Origin: Aggregatibacter segnis
GTDB lineage: Bacteria > Pseudomonadota > Gammaproteobacteria > Enterobacterales > Pasteurellaceae
Assembly: GCF_003130075.1 (NCBI RefSeq)
Contig: NZ_NRCW01000007.1
Span: 31,235 to 95,234, forward strand
Direction: 5' to 3'
Length of the DNA: 64,000 bases
Made by a program: the position numbers and the translations under genes. The number at the start of each line of letters is the position of its first letter. Within the stretch, counting starts at the first letter, position 1. Of this stretch, positions 22,706 to 32,673 are shown piece after piece. Below the pieces are notes generated by a model. That model did not search any database. It was not told the DNA's origin and was given only the letters and a program-made list of their open reading frames with translations.

Positions 22706-25330
22706 TTACAAATTTGCTTTTAACCAATCAGAGCAAACGGATAATGCTTTGTTGATATTTTGTGGTTCAGTACCACCGGCCATCGCCATATCCGGGCGAC
22801 CACCGCCTTTACCACCGACTTGTTGAGCCATTAAATTCACGAGCTCACCGGCTTTTACTTTGGCAGTTAGATCCTGAGTTACGCCAACAATTAAGTTAAC
22901 TTTTTCATCCAACGCGGAAGCAAACACCACGACGGCAGAGCCTAATTGATTTTTCAGGCTATCAACCATTGCACGTAAAGACTTCGCTTCAATACCATCA
23001 AGCTGCTGCACAATCACAGAAACACCATTAATTTTGACCGCACTTTTAGCCAAGTCATTACCGGCCTGAAGTGCAGCTTTCTCTTTTAATGTTTGTAACT
23101 CTTTCTCAACTTTCTTACATTTATCTTGCAACAGAGAAATCTTATCCGTAACGGAATTAACGTCCGATTTCAGTAATTCGGCGCTTTGATTCAATAAAGT
23201 TTGTTGATGTTGTAACCATTCAATCGCAGTTTCACCGGTAATCGCTTCAATTCGACGAATACCTGCTGCCACAGCAGTTTCTGTGACGATTTTAAATAAT
23301 CCGATATCTCCCGTGCGTTTTGCATGAATACCACCACACAACTCAATAGAGAAATCACCCATCGTTAAGACACGAACCTGTTCGGAATACTTCTCACCGA
23401 ATAACGCCATCGCACCTTTTGCTTTTGCGGCTTCCAACGCCATAATGTCGGTTTGGATTGGATTATTTGCTCTCACTTGCTGGTTCACAATACGTTCAAC
23501 TTCAGCTAATTGTGCTTTGCTAATTGCTTCATGTTGAGCAAAGTCAAAACGTAACAACGTATCGGAAACAAGTGACCCTTTTTGCGCGACATGTTCACCT
23601 AATACTTGACGTAATGCAGCATGCAACAAGTGTGTTGCGGAGTGATTTAACGAAATACGTTGACGGCGAACATCGTCAACAACCGCATTTACAGACTGGC
23701 CAACAGATAAACTACCTTGGGTAAGCTCACCAATATGACCAAACACTTGACCATATTTTTGAGTGTCTTTTACGTCAAAACAAAAACCATTACCTTCTAA
23801 ACGACCGATATCACCAATTTGGCCACCGGATTCTGCATAGAACGGCGTATTATCTAAAATAACTACGGCGCTTTGGCCCGCTGAAATCGATTCTACCGGA
23901 TTTCCCTCATGGAAAAGTGCGGTCACTTTTGCCAGTGTTTCTGACTCAGTATATCCTTCAAAACGGGTTGTCCCGTCAACACGGATTACACTGTTATAGT
24001 CCATACCGAATTGACTTGCAGATTGTGCGCGAACGCGTTGCAATTCCATTTCACGCTCGAAACCTACTTCATCAATCGCAATACCACGCTCACGGCAAAC
24101 ATCTGCGGTTAAATCCAATGGGAAACCATAGGTATCATATAACTTAAAGGCCACTTCACCGGACAAGATATTCTCTTTTACATTGGCTAATGCTTCATCC
24201 AACAAGGTCAAACCACGTTCTAATGTGCGAGCAAATTGTTCTTCTTCCAAGCGCAAGAATTTTTCCACTGTCGCTTGCTGTTTTTTCACCTCTTCACCCG
24301 CTTCCGCCATCACATCAATCAGTGTTGGCACTAATTTATAGAAGAACGCTTCTGTAGCGCCAAGTAAATGCCCATGACGTACTGCACGACGAATAATACG
24401 ACGAAGCACATAACCACGTCCTTCATTGGAAGGCACCACACCGTCAGCAATTAAATAAGCGCAAGAACGAATATGGTCGGCAATAACACGTAATGATTTA
24501 TTGGCTAAATCTTTCTCACCGGTTAACTCAGCCACTTTGGCAATTAAGGTTTTAAAAATATCAATATCATAGTTGGAGTTGACGTGTTGCAATACCGCAC
24601 TGATTCGCTCCAAGCCCATGCCGGTATCCACAGACGGTTTTGGAAGTTTCTCCATAGTGCCGTCAGCATGGCGGTTAAATTGCATGAACACGATGTTCCA
24701 GATTTCAATATAGCGGTCGCCATCCTCTTCAGGAGAACCCGGAGGGCCACCCCAAATGTGATCACCATGATCGTAGAAAATTTCAGTACAAGGGCCACAA
24801 GGACCTGTATCACCCATTTGCCAGAAGTTATCCGACGCATAAGGCGCACCTTTGTTGTCGCCAATACGAATAATACGCTCTGCAGGAATACCGATTTCTT
24901 TATGCCAAATGTTGTAGGCTTCATCATCGGTTTCGTACACGGTCACCCATAATCTTTCTTTCGGTAAGCCCAACCATTGTGGTGAAGTTAAAAATTCCCA
25001 ACCGTAATGAATTGCATCTTGTTTAAAATAATCACCAAAGCTGAAATTACCTAACATTTCAAAGAAAGTATGGTGTCTGGCGGTATAACCCACATTTTCT
25101 AAATCGTTATGTTTTCCCCCCGCGCGTACACAGCGTTGTGCTGTAGTTGCTCGGGTATAAGGGCGCTTTTCTAATCCTAAAAAAACATTTTTAAATTGGT
25201 TCATCCCGGCGTTGGTAAATAATAACGTCGGATCATTGTCTGGAACCAAAGAACTACTTGCTACAACTTGATGCCCTTTACTATGGAAAAAATCAAGGTA
25301 CGACTGTCGAATTTGTGCTGTTGTTTTCAT
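22706..25330 (-). CDS. alaS: alanyl-tRNA synthetase
   Basis: About 874 residues. The ATG at 25328-25330 ([20 protein letters not shown]) follows AAGG at a proper distance and is preferred to an upstream GTG. Domains in order: class II aminoacylation core (1-250), tRNA-binding domain, editing domain with the zinc-binding [11 protein letters not shown] (His near residue 560) and [13 protein letters not shown], and C-terminal DHHA1-like C-Ala domain with [15 protein letters not shown]. It charges tRNA-Ala and clears Ser/Gly mischarging. Confidence 0.98.
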   Translation of the reverse strand: MKTTAQIRQSYLDFFHSKGHQVVASSSLVPDNDPTLLFTNAGMNQFKNVFLGLEKRPYTRATTAQRCVRAGGKHNDLENVGYTARHHTFFEMLGNFSFGDYFKQDAIHYGWEFLTSPQWLGLPKERLWVTVYETDDEAYNIWHKEIGIPAERIIRIGDNKGAPYASDNFWQMGDTGPCGPCTEIFYDHGDHIWGGPPGSPEEDGDRYIEIWNIVFMQFNRHADGTMEKLPKPSVDTGMGLERISAVLQHVNSNYDIDIFKTLIAKVAELTGEKDLANKSLRVIADHIRSCAYLIADGVVPSNEGRGYVLRRIIRRAVRHGHLLGATEAFFYKLVPTLIDVMAEAGEEVKKQQATVEKFLRLEEEQFARTLERGLTLLDEALANVKENILSGEVAFKLYDTYGFPLDLTADVCRERGIAIDEVGFEREMELQRVRAQSASQFGMDYNSVIRVDGTTRFEGYTESETLAKVTALFHEGNPVESISAGQSAVVILDNTPFYAESGGQIGDIGRLEGNGFCFDVKDTQKYGQVFGHIGELTQGSLSVGQSVNAVVDDVRRQRISLNHSATHLLHAALRQVLGEHVAQKGSLVSDTLLRFDFAQHEAISKAQLAEVERIVNQQVRANNPIQTDIMALEAAKAKGAMALFGEKYSEQVRVLTMGDFSIELCGGIHAKRTGDIGLFKIVTETAVAAGIRRIEAITGETAIEWLQHQQTLLNQSAELLKSDVNSVTDKISLLQDKCKKVEKELQTLKEKAALQAGNDLAKSAVKINGVSVIVQQLDGIEAKSLRAMVDSLKNQLGSAVVVFASALDEKVNLIVGVTQDLTAKVKAGELVNLMAQQVGGKGGGRPDMAMAGGTEPQNINKALSVCSDWLKANL

Positions 25331-25465
25331 GTACACGCCTTAGCTTTTAAATCTTATTAAATACCGTCAATTCACGGAGTAACTCTGTATTCTTACATAT
25401 TTTTGAAATTTATAAAAAAACTTTTTATACCGCACACTTTATTTTCCTAACAATAAATAAAATAA

Positions 25466-25512
25466 AACCGCACTTACGCTCTGAACTCGTGAAAGTGCGG
25501 TCGGTTTTTATA
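25466..25512 (-). terminator. uspA terminator made from inverted uptake signals
   Basis: ACCGCACTT (25467-25475) pairs with AAGTGCGGT (25493-25501) between the uspA stop and alaS start; the minus-strand transcript then has a U-rich tail. Confidence 0.7.
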
Positions 25513-25542
25513 ATATTTTTAATAACTGGCTACGCTTTGTAA

Positions 25543-25968
25543 TCATTCTTCACGAAGAGGAACTACGAGCATATCAATGGTAATTGAGTTCATCACCTGG
25601 CGAGTAGAAGACATCAATTTACTCCAGAAATCTTGATGGTGTCCTGTTACCAATAAATCAACATCATATTGTTCAATAGCATCTGTCAATACTTGACCTA
25701 AGTCGCCGCTACCGCTAAGTTTTTCATTAATCGGATAACCGGCTTGTTCTGCTAATTGTAATAACGCCTGTTGCGTTTCACTGGAAATACGATCCTGCAT
25801 TGATACCATATTTACATCAATCAGCCCTGTATAAAGATCCGAAAAATTTACATCAACATGGATAATAGATAATTTCGCATCGTGGCGTTTTGCAACCCCC
25901 ACTGCTTTTTTCAAGAGAATTGGACTTTCTTCTGAAAGATCTACTGCAACTAATACATGTTTATACAT
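25543..25968 (-). CDS. uspA: universal stress protein A
   Basis: 141 residues, UspA fold. Starts [19 protein letters not shown]; the C-terminal part has [17 protein letters not shown] where ATP-binding Usp proteins have GxxGxxGS, so this belongs to the non-ATP-binding UspA group like E. coli UspA. Cytoplasmic dimer induced by growth arrest in relatives. Monocistronic. Confidence 0.95.
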   Translation of the reverse strand: MYKHVLVAVDLSEESPILLKKAVGVAKRHDAKLSIIHVDVNFSDLYTGLIDVNMVSMQDRISSETQQALLQLAEQAGYPINEKLSGSGDLGQVLTDAIEQYDVDLLVTGHHQDFWSKLMSSTRQVMNSITIDMLVVPLREE

Positions 25969-26125
25969 AATCGACTCCTTATCCGATCAGGGTTAATTAA
26001 TCTTCATTAGTATAGTATCACTAGGTTTCAAGAAAAAATATGTGCAAGATCACATTTTGGAAAAAAGATCCTAAATGTCTTTTATGTTATTATTTTGTCT
26101 CCTTTTTCTCTCTATTTTCAAAAAT

Positions 26126-26920
26126 ATGACCTATTCAATAAACGACTTTTTAAAATTAATTGCCCAATTACGCGATCCCGTAAATGGCTGTCCATGGGAT
26201 ATTAAACAAAACTACCATTCCATGATTTCTTGTTTAAAAGAAGAAACCTACGAAGTCATTGAAGCAATTGAAAAAAATGATGTTGAAAATCTAAAAGAAG
26301 AACTGGGCGATTTATTACTTCAGGTAGTATTTCTGAGTCAACTTGCGACGGAAGAAAATAAATTTACGTTTGACCACGTCGTACAAAACGTAGCCGAAAA
26401 GATCGTTCGGCGCCACCCTCATGTGTTTGGCGATAAACAGGCTAAAAATGAGCAAGAAGCTTTACAAAATTGGAATGCGATGAAAGCCGAAGAACACAAA
26501 ACACTTGGGCATACGTCAATTTTAGACAATATTCCACAGTCTTTTCCCGCTTTGATGCGGGCAGAAAAATTACAAAAACGCTGCTCAAAAATCGGATTTG
26601 ATTGGGATAACATTTCCCCGGTCTTCACCAAAGTCGAAGAGGAATTACAAGAAGTCAGACAAGAACTTGAACGTCAGCCACAAGACCAGGAAAAAATTGA
26701 AGAGGAAATGGGGGATTTGCTCTTTGCAACCGTCAATCTAAGTCGTCATATACACTGTCAGGCAGAAGAAAGCCTACGCAAAGCTAACCAAAAGTTTGAA
26801 CAACGCTTCCGTAAAGTCGAAGAGAAGTTAAAACAACAAAACCGTAGTCTTGAAGATGCAAGCTTAGTGGAAATGGATGTGCTTTGGGATGAAGTGAAGA
26901 AAGAAGAAAAACACCGCTAA
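26126..26920 (+). CDS. mazG: nucleoside triphosphate pyrophosphohydrolase MazG
   Basis: About 264 residues if the ATG at 26126 is used; an in-frame ATG at 26075 would add 17 hydrophobic residues absent from homologues. Two MazG repeats: residues ~1-120 with [17 protein letters not shown] and [12 protein letters not shown], and ~150-250 with [16 protein letters not shown] (the ExxE..D metal motif). It hydrolyses NTPs to NMP and pyrophosphate, and in E. coli lowers ppGpp in starvation. Followed by a strong terminator. Confidence 0.96.
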   Translation: MTYSINDFLKLIAQLRDPVNGCPWDIKQNYHSMISCLKEETYEVIEAIEKNDVENLKEELGDLLLQVVFLSQLATEENKFTFDHVVQNVAEKIVRRHPHVFGDKQAKNEQEALQNWNAMKAEEHKTLGHTSILDNIPQSFPALMRAEKLQKRCSKIGFDWDNISPVFTKVEEELQEVRQELERQPQDQEKIEEEMGDLLFATVNLSRHIHCQAEESLRKANQKFEQRFRKVEEKLKQQNRSLEDASLVEMDVLWDEVKKEEKHR

Positions 26921-26940
26921 AAATGACCGCACTTTCAGAA

Positions 26941-26972
26941 AAAAATACCGAGCAATTGCTCGGTATTTTTTG
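26941..26972. terminator. bidirectional terminator after mazG
   Basis: Perfect hairpin ATACCGAGCAA / TTGCTCGGTAT (26945-26966) flanked by A5 and T6. It serves mazG and the converging amidohydrolase gene. Confidence 0.95.
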
Positions 26973-26990
26973 TATGAGATCAGAGAAGAA

Positions 26991-27980
26991 CTAGTCCAAG
27001 CCCAATACTTTACGGCCGTTGATACTGGCGATATTTACCATAGCATCTAAATCAGGGAAACGGCAACCTGCAGCCAGCAAACTTAATTCTTGCCACATAT
27101 CCCCTTCGCACAACGGCACCATGTAGTCACAAATATTATCCGTACCAATCGCCACCGTAATCCCTTCCGGAATCATTTCATCTGCCGGTGTTAACGCATT
27201 ATGGAAAGGCATGAGTTCTTCTTTACGATTACTATCAATCCACGCCATCGGGCAAGCAATCATCATCATTTGTGCTTGGCGCATTTTTTCATATAAACGA
27301 TAACGATACTCTTTGGAATGTGAGCCGATAGAAATCCCGTGAATCGCCACGACACGCCCTTGCATCCCATGTTCAATGGTTTTGTCACAAAGTTGTTCGG
27401 TTTCAATTTCGGTTGGCGAGTTAAATTGGTCCACATGCACATGACACATAATCCCTAAAGATTTCGCCTTATCCAACAAAATATCCATGGCTTCCAAACC
27501 GCGACCATAATCTAGCTCGTCGCGATACGGCAAACCACCAATCATATCCACCATTTCCGAACCAATATCAAACCATTTACGTGCGGTTGGCTCAATAACC
27601 CCTTTTAAGGTTTGGTTAGCAAATTTCAATACGATGTCATGTTTATAGACTTCGCGTGCTTTATGTGCTGCGATAATTGCACGATCTTCACACACCGGGT
27701 CGATATCAACAAAGGTTCCAAAAGCCGTCACCCCTTGCGAAATCATCAATTCGATAGATTGGCAAAAACGGGCATAGTAATCATCCACGGAAGACGTACG
27801 TTTTACTTCATCTACCAAGTCCCATTTTTGTTGTAAATTGCAACTTTGGTAAATACCAATTTTTTCCGGCGTCATGGTAAAAGCACGATCCGCGTGGGCA
27901 TGAGCATTTACCCAGCCCCCTTTTTTAATGATTTCATCCCGAATATAAGTTTTAAAACTACGAACGTGATTTTTGGTCAT
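26991..27980 (-). CDS. amidohydrolase family protein (cytosine-deaminase-like)
   Basis: 329 residues. Metal-site residues follow the CodA-type pattern: His27-Ala-His29 in NAHAHADR, HVHVDQ in the middle, AIHGIS, and the Asp of IGTDN near the C-terminus. It is cytoplasmic (no signal peptide). Substrate unknown: cytosine, other nucleobase-like or triazine-like amines are possible. It stands alone, without a CodB permease. Its start overlaps the stop of an upstream leader ORF (ATGA), and that leader contains an intrinsic terminator, suggesting attenuation. Confidence 0.85.
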   Translation of the reverse strand: MTKNHVRSFKTYIRDEIIKKGGWVNAHAHADRAFTMTPEKIGIYQSCNLQQKWDLVDEVKRTSSVDDYYARFCQSIELMISQGVTAFGTFVDIDPVCEDRAIIAAHKAREVYKHDIVLKFANQTLKGVIEPTARKWFDIGSEMVDMIGGLPYRDELDYGRGLEAMDILLDKAKSLGIMCHVHVDQFNSPTEIETEQLCDKTIEHGMQGRVVAIHGISIGSHSKEYRYRLYEKMRQAQMMMIACPMAWIDSNRKEELMPFHNALTPADEMIPEGITVAIGTDNICDYMVPLCEGDMWQELSLLAAGCRFPDLDAMVNIASINGRKVLGLD

Positions 27981-28147
27981 AACGACTCCGTAATGAGTAA
28001 ATTTTGGAAACGGGCAGGGAGCAAATAGAAAAAAATCCTCATAGAAGAGGATGGCTTATTAATTGAAAATAGAAAGAGGTTCAATGATAATGCATTGAAA
28101 TAACGAACAATGTTATGAAAAATTCTCAGATTTTTAATTAATAACAT
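27977..28147 (-). CDS. putative leader ORF translationally coupled to the amidohydrolase
   Basis: A 56-codon ORF (starts MLLIKNLRIFHNIVRYFNAL) with AGGA eight bases before its ATG. It reads across a hairpin-plus-T7 terminator (28029-28052) and ends in an ATGA overlap with the amidohydrolase start. The RNA before the terminator is very U-rich. This is the layout of the E. coli pyrBI leader, where UTP-sensitive pausing sets how closely the ribosome follows polymerase. Peptide sequence itself is unlike known proteins; function inferred from geometry. Confidence 0.5.
   Translation of the reverse strand: MLLIKNLRIFHNIVRYFNALSLNLFLFSINKPSSSMRIFFYLLPARFQNLLITESL
28029..28052 (-). terminator. leader terminator inside the leader ORF
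   Basis: Arms ATCCTC (28035-28040) and GAGGAT (28047-28052) with a six-base loop, followed on the minus strand by T7. It lies 49-72 bases upstream of the amidohydrolase start codon. Confidence 0.7.
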
Positions 28148-28237
28148 CTTATTTGTCCTGATGGAATTGCGCGCTAGTATAAAACTCGCTGCTACAAAAA
28201 TATAATTGATTTTAGCTATCGGTCAGCGACTATTTCA

Positions 28238-29977
28238 TCATTTTTCTAAAAAAGAACGCTCCTGGCTAAAGGCTTCTAAAAATAGTCCTAGCGGTGGTCT
28301 TTCAGACGACATTTTTTGATAAGTGCGGTCGTATTTTTCATAATTTCCACGATTATCAATATGATATTGCGTACCATCCGGTTGAACAATCACACTCCAA
28401 CGATAATTAGACACCAAAATCCAATCCACACTAGACGTAAGATCAAACAAATCTCGCCCTTGTGCATAATCAGCAATCGGATTTTTCACTTTAAAAATAT
28501 GCTTCATCAAGGCCGGCAGTAAATCCACATGTGAGGTTAACTTAGAGACTTTGCCAACTGGTAAATCATTCCAACGAACAATCATTGGTACTTGCACTTC
28601 ATCACGCGAAAAATAATTTGTTTCTTCTTTTTCCGATAATTTTTTGAATGTATAGCCATGCTCAGCAGTAATAATCACAAGGGTATTTGGCAAATCTAAC
28701 TCGGGCAACAACTGTCCCAATGACGCATCAATATCTGCCAGCTGCTGCTCATATTTCTCTTGTGTAAGATTGGGTTCGATATTCAAACTTAAATAACCCC
28801 AGAACGGTTTATTCTGCACTTGTGCAGTATCCAACCAACGCGTGAAGGAAGTAATCGCAGCTTGATTACCATTCTCCGCAACAAGCTTCGTTTTTGGATA
28901 AATAGCTCGACGGAGAATACCTGCATCAACCTTTTTAGAAGAAAACACGCCTTGCAAATATTGTTGTTGTGTTAAACGTTCCACTAACACAGAAGAGGTT
29001 TTATTGCTGAGCAAGCTGTCGGTATAACTTCCATTTAGACCATAAAACAATCCGACTAACCCTGTATTATTGTTATTGCCACTACTGTAATGATTGATAA
29101 ATTGTGTGGAATTCTCTGCGAATTGTGTCAAATTCGGCATTTTTTCCGCATCAATCACATCATGGCGCAAGCCTGATAGCGTGATTAATAGGATATTGGT
29201 ATTTTCCTGTTGCTCAGCAAAGACTAACGGATTTTTCGGATAATCGATGGCTAAGGCATCTAATCGGCCTTCTTGTACAAGACGTTGTGCATATTCAGCT
29301 TTATCTAAGAAACCGTGTTTCTCTAAAAAAGAACGTGCCGTCATCGGATAAGACAACGGAAAATTAGAACGTTGCATGGTGATAGGACGGTATAAATAGG
29401 CATCTGCCCATGCATAAATTAGGTGAGTTGCACTAAAGGTGCAAACAAAAAAGACACCCACTGCTTTTAGCCATTTTTGGCGTTCTAAGCTACGCAGCTT
29501 TTGCCAAGACCAGCGGGAAAACAACATTTGCACCAATAAAATCAATGGCATCGGCACAAAGAAAATTTGCCAGTTGCGCGATAATTCCCCGTTCTCCGGA
29601 TTCACTAAAAGATTCCAGACTAATGACGACAAGTGCAAGTTAAAACGCAAGAATACTTCGCTATCCACCAACAACAAAGTGTTGCCGATCGTTGCAAGAA
29701 TGACCGTTAGCCCACGAAAAGTGCGGTGGTTTTTAACGATAAAACTTAAGGGGAATATGACCAGCAAATAAAAGGCAAAAACAATAAAACTAAAATGCCC
29801 AAGTAAGCTGATGAAGAAGTAAATTTTACCGAATAAGGTATCCGGCCAATCAATGATAAACGCATAGCGGGCACCAATAAAAATAGCCCAAAGGATATTA
29901 AAAAAAGCAAACCAGTGTCCCCAAGAAATTTTCTGTGAGGTCTCTTCACGATATTGTCTGCTTTTAAATTTCCACAT
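28238..29977 (-). CDS. yejM: inner membrane LPS regulator PbgA/LapC (YejM)
   Basis: 579 residues, DUF3413 plus sulfatase-like domain. Five N-terminal membrane segments (within about residues 20-190) are followed by a linker and a periplasmic alkaline-phosphatase-fold domain (about 250-560), seen in LLITLSGLRHDVIDAEKMPNL and IITAEHGYTF. In enterobacteria YejM senses periplasmic LPS and restrains LapB-FtsH degradation of LpxC, and is not a true hydrolase. It follows yejL with a short gap. Confidence 0.93.
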   Translation of the reverse strand: MWKFKSRQYREETSQKISWGHWFAFFNILWAIFIGARYAFIIDWPDTLFGKIYFFISLLGHFSFIVFAFYLLVIFPLSFIVKNHRTFRGLTVILATIGNTLLLVDSEVFLRFNLHLSSLVWNLLVNPENGELSRNWQIFFVPMPLILLVQMLFSRWSWQKLRSLERQKWLKAVGVFFVCTFSATHLIYAWADAYLYRPITMQRSNFPLSYPMTARSFLEKHGFLDKAEYAQRLVQEGRLDALAIDYPKNPLVFAEQQENTNILLITLSGLRHDVIDAEKMPNLTQFAENSTQFINHYSSGNNNNTGLVGLFYGLNGSYTDSLLSNKTSSVLVERLTQQQYLQGVFSSKKVDAGILRRAIYPKTKLVAENGNQAAITSFTRWLDTAQVQNKPFWGYLSLNIEPNLTQEKYEQQLADIDASLGQLLPELDLPNTLVIITAEHGYTFKKLSEKEETNYFSRDEVQVPMIVRWNDLPVGKVSKLTSHVDLLPALMKHIFKVKNPIADYAQGRDLFDLTSSVDWILVSNYRWSVIVQPDGTQYHIDNRGNYEKYDRTYQKMSSERPPLGLFLEAFSQERSFLEK

Positions 29978-29984
29978 ATGTCGA

Positions 29985-30206
29985 TTATTTTACTGTTTTA
30001 ATAGAGTTGAGTAAGGCGTCAGCAAATGCTTGTGCTAAAACTTGTTGCTGCTGTTTGCCTACGCTACCGGTAAGTAAATTTGTGGTCATATTACCGAGAA
30101 CAATTAAGGATAAGTCTAAAGGCGCCTGATGTTTCTCAAGCACTGCAATCATGTCATTTAAGATCGCATCGATTTGTTTATCTTGATATTTAGATTGGAT
30201 TGCCAT
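29985..30206 (-). CDS. yejL: YejL family protein (UPF0352)
   Basis: 73 residues, small all-helical DUF1414 protein starting MAIQSKYQDKQIDAILNDM. Function unknown. It lies seven bases upstream of yejM and divergent from yejK, the arrangement conserved in enterobacteria and Haemophilus. Confidence 0.95.
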   Translation of the reverse strand: MAIQSKYQDKQIDAILNDMIAVLEKHQAPLDLSLIVLGNMTTNLLTGSVGKQQQQVLAQAFADALLNSIKTVK

Positions 30207-30330
30207 AGCGATAATTTACCGGTTTAAAATGCCGTTTATATTAACTGATAATTGCGCTAATCCTAACATATTTTGTTAGTTCTGTTAAAAAGTGCGGTTA
30301 TAATAGCGGAAATTTTTTAGAGGCAAATTT

Positions 30331-31353
30331 ATGAGCATTACCGTTAAACAAATCATTCTTCATCAAGTTGTTAAATCTAATGAAGAAGCTGAAAATTCTC
30401 CTCAATTAACCGCTGTTTTGCGGGAACAATTACTTGCTATCACGCCGGAAGTGGAACAAATGATGTTACAACTTCATCAAGGCTATCAAAATAAAGCCAA
30501 AGGCTATGGCATCTTTCAGGAATCATCTGTTTTTGCACAAAGTTTGAATCGTTTATTGGAAAATGAATTGGACTTTCTGCCTTTTAGCCATGAATCAACA
30601 CATTTACTGATAAACGAGCTAAGCAAGTATAACTTTGCCGATAACGGTACATTGGTGCTGTGTCAGTACAATTTTTTAGCCACCGACTATTTATTTATCG
30701 CGTTGCTAGACAGCAGAATCAGTATGCTAGTCAACGAACAGTTAGAAATTCAACGTACAGAATATCTTAATATTACTCAATTCGACATTGCCGCCCGGAT
30801 TAACTTGACGGATTTACAACTGAATGCCAATTCAAACCGCTATTTAACCTTCATTAAAGGTCGCGTTGGACGGAAAATCGCTGACTTTTTTATGGATTTT
30901 CTTGGTGCAGAGGAAGGATTAAATCCGCAAGTACAAAACCAATGCTTATTACAAGCGGTTGATGATTATTGTGTCCAAGGCGAATTAAACCGCGAACAAA
31001 CGCAAGCGATGAAAAAACAAGTATTTGAATATTGCAAAGGTCAATTAAACAGTGGAGAAGAAATTGAATTAGCGGAACTTTCCAATGAGCTGCCGACTCT
31101 AAACCAGCAACCTTTTATCGCGTTTACCCAAGAACAAAACTATGGGCTGGAAGAAAATATTCCGCCGGTACGCACCGCACTTAAATCGTTGACCAAATTT
31201 TCTGGCTCCGGCAAAGGCGTTACCATTAGCTTTGATGCCGAATTAATTGATCAGAGAATCATTTGGGATGAGGCAGCCGATACTTTAACCATCAAAGGGC
31301 TTCCACCGAATTTACGAGATCAGTTACAGCGCCGGTTAAAAGCATTGAATTAA
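30331..31353 (+). CDS. yejK: nucleoid-associated protein YejK (NdpA)
   Basis: 340 residues, NA37/YejK family. N-terminal [15 protein letters not shown], central [11 protein letters not shown] and [22 protein letters not shown]-terminal [14 protein letters not shown] match the family along the full length. Associates with the nucleoid in E. coli; exact role unclear. Divergent from yejL, 124 bases between starts including an uptake signal. Confidence 0.95.
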   Translation: MSITVKQIILHQVVKSNEEAENSPQLTAVLREQLLAITPEVEQMMLQLHQGYQNKAKGYGIFQESSVFAQSLNRLLENELDFLPFSHESTHLLINELSKYNFADNGTLVLCQYNFLATDYLFIALLDSRISMLVNEQLEIQRTEYLNITQFDIAARINLTDLQLNANSNRYLTFIKGRVGRKIADFFMDFLGAEEGLNPQVQNQCLLQAVDDYCVQGELNREQTQAMKKQVFEYCKGQLNSGEEIELAELSNELPTLNQQPFIAFTQEQNYGLEENIPPVRTALKSLTKFSGSGKGVTISFDAELIDQRIIWDEAADTLTIKGLPPNLRDQLQRRLKALN

Positions 31354-31417
31354 TTTGGCAATGCACTAAACTTTCAGTATGATCATTGCAACTATTTACA
31401 GAGGATAAAAAGCAAAC

Positions 31418-31828
31418 ATGCAATTCAAATCTGTTCTAACCACACTCATTTTGGCACTCAGCGTAACAGCCTGTTCGAGCGTTAACAAAATTGTTTATCG
31501 TATTGACGTGCCGCAAGGCAACTACTTGCAAGCAGAAACTGTGGCTCAAGTTAAGACCGGTATGACAGCGCAGCAAGTTCAGTACTTGTTAGGTACACCG
31601 GTTCTCATCGATCCATACAGCAACCAAACTTGGTACTACGTTTTCCTGCAACAAAAAGCTTATGAAACACCGGAACAACATACATTGGTCGTCAACTTTG
31701 ACCAACGTGGTATTGTGACTAACGTCGATTTAGATAAACCATTACCAAATAGCGGCCAAGCAGAAGTTAATAATACGATTATCAACGGACCAAGTGCTCC
31801 CTCAAAGAGCTGGTGGAAATTCTGGTAA
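31418..31828 (+). CDS. bamE: outer membrane assembly lipoprotein BamE
   Basis: 136 residues. Lipoprotein signal peptide with lipobox ending at Cys19 (LSVTAC), then the SmpA/OmlA domain with VKTGMTAQQVQYLLGTPVL and DPYSNQTWYYVF. It sits on the inner face of the outer membrane as part of the BAM complex that inserts beta-barrel proteins. The C-terminal tail after residue 110 is longer than in E. coli and Asn/Ser rich. Confidence 0.96.
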   Translation: MQFKSVLTTLILALSVTACSSVNKIVYRIDVPQGNYLQAETVAQVKTGMTAQQVQYLLGTPVLIDPYSNQTWYYVFLQQKAYETPEQHTLVVNFDQRGIVTNVDLDKPLPNSGQAEVNNTIINGPSAPSKSWWKFW

Positions 31829-31876
31829 TAGTCTTAAAGTTTCATCATATAGATTGACATAAACACGGTTTTCTTT

Positions 31877-32575
31877 ATGCCCAAAATCTTACTTGTCGAT
31901 GATGATACTGAATTATCTGAATTGCTCGCCAACTTCCTGACATTGGAAGGTTTCCGGGTCACTATCGCAAAGACAGATCAAATAGCTCAGCAACTTGATC
32001 TGTCTTACGATCTTATCTTATTAGATGTTATTGCTCCCACATGGAACGGCATCGCAACTCTCAAACAAATCCGGAAACATTATTCCACACCGATTATCAT
32101 CTTAAACGCCCAAAATGATGCAATGAGTCGAATCCTGTACTTAGAGCTGGGTGCAGATGATTATTTGGTAAAACCCTTTAACGCGCATGAACTCATTATC
32201 AGAATAAAAATGCTTTTGCGTCGAAGTGGACAACAAGCCAACTTTATCGAACCGTATTCCGCAACATCAGAACAAATTAAATTTGATTTATTGACGCTCC
32301 ATCCGGAAACCCAGCAACTTTTTTTTGGTAGCACCCCAATTGAATTAACCCATACTGAATTTGCGTTGCTTCTCCAATTTGTTAAACGCCCGAATATATT
32401 GATGACTCGTGAAGAATTAAGTGTGGCGATCCTCAATAAGCTGTTAACGCCTTTTGATCGTGCCATAGATATGCATATGTCCAATTTACGCAAAAAATTG
32501 CCTAGCCGAGAAAATGGCTTACCTTGGTTTAAAACCGTCAGAGGCAAAGGGTATATTCTGCTTAAAAATAACTAA
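31877..32575 (+). CDS. cpxR: OmpR/PhoB-family response regulator, CpxR-like with atypical receiver
   Basis: 232 residues: receiver (1-118) and winged-helix DNA-binding domain (about 130-230, ending RGKGYIL). The acidic pocket (Asp8-Asp9-Asp10), phospho-acceptor Asp50 and Lys99 are present, but the conserved Thr/Ser at the end of strand 4 is Asn77 (IILNAQN). That residue transmits phosphorylation, so output may be altered or phosphorylation-independent. It lies after bamE, where relatives carry cpxR; no histidine kinase gene follows. The envelope-stress role is inferred from context. Confidence 0.8.
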   Translation: MPKILLVDDDTELSELLANFLTLEGFRVTIAKTDQIAQQLDLSYDLILLDVIAPTWNGIATLKQIRKHYSTPIIILNAQNDAMSRILYLELGADDYLVKPFNAHELIIRIKMLLRRSGQQANFIEPYSATSEQIKFDLLTLHPETQQLFFGSTPIELTHTEFALLLQFVKRPNILMTREELSVAILNKLLTPFDRAIDMHMSNLRKKLPSRENGLPWFKTVRGKGYILLKNN

Positions 32576-32616
32576 AACTTCACTCAAATAGACCGCACTT
32601 AAAAAATTTCCATTAA

Positions 32617-32656
32617 AGAAAAACCCTATTGATTTCTCAATAGGGTTCTTTTTTAT
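32617..32656. terminator. bidirectional terminator between cpxR and gltS
   Basis: Perfect arms AACCCTATTGA (32622-32632) and TCAATAGGGTT (32637-32647), loop TTTC, flanked by A- and T-rich tails. Confidence 0.93.
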
Positions 32657-32673
32657 AACTAAATACCTAGCAA

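Noticed and set aside
26075..26125. 17-residue hydrophobic N-terminal extension of MazG
   Set aside because: Homologues start at the later ATG (26126); the extension lacks a ribosome site and would put a signal-like segment on a cytoplasmic enzyme.
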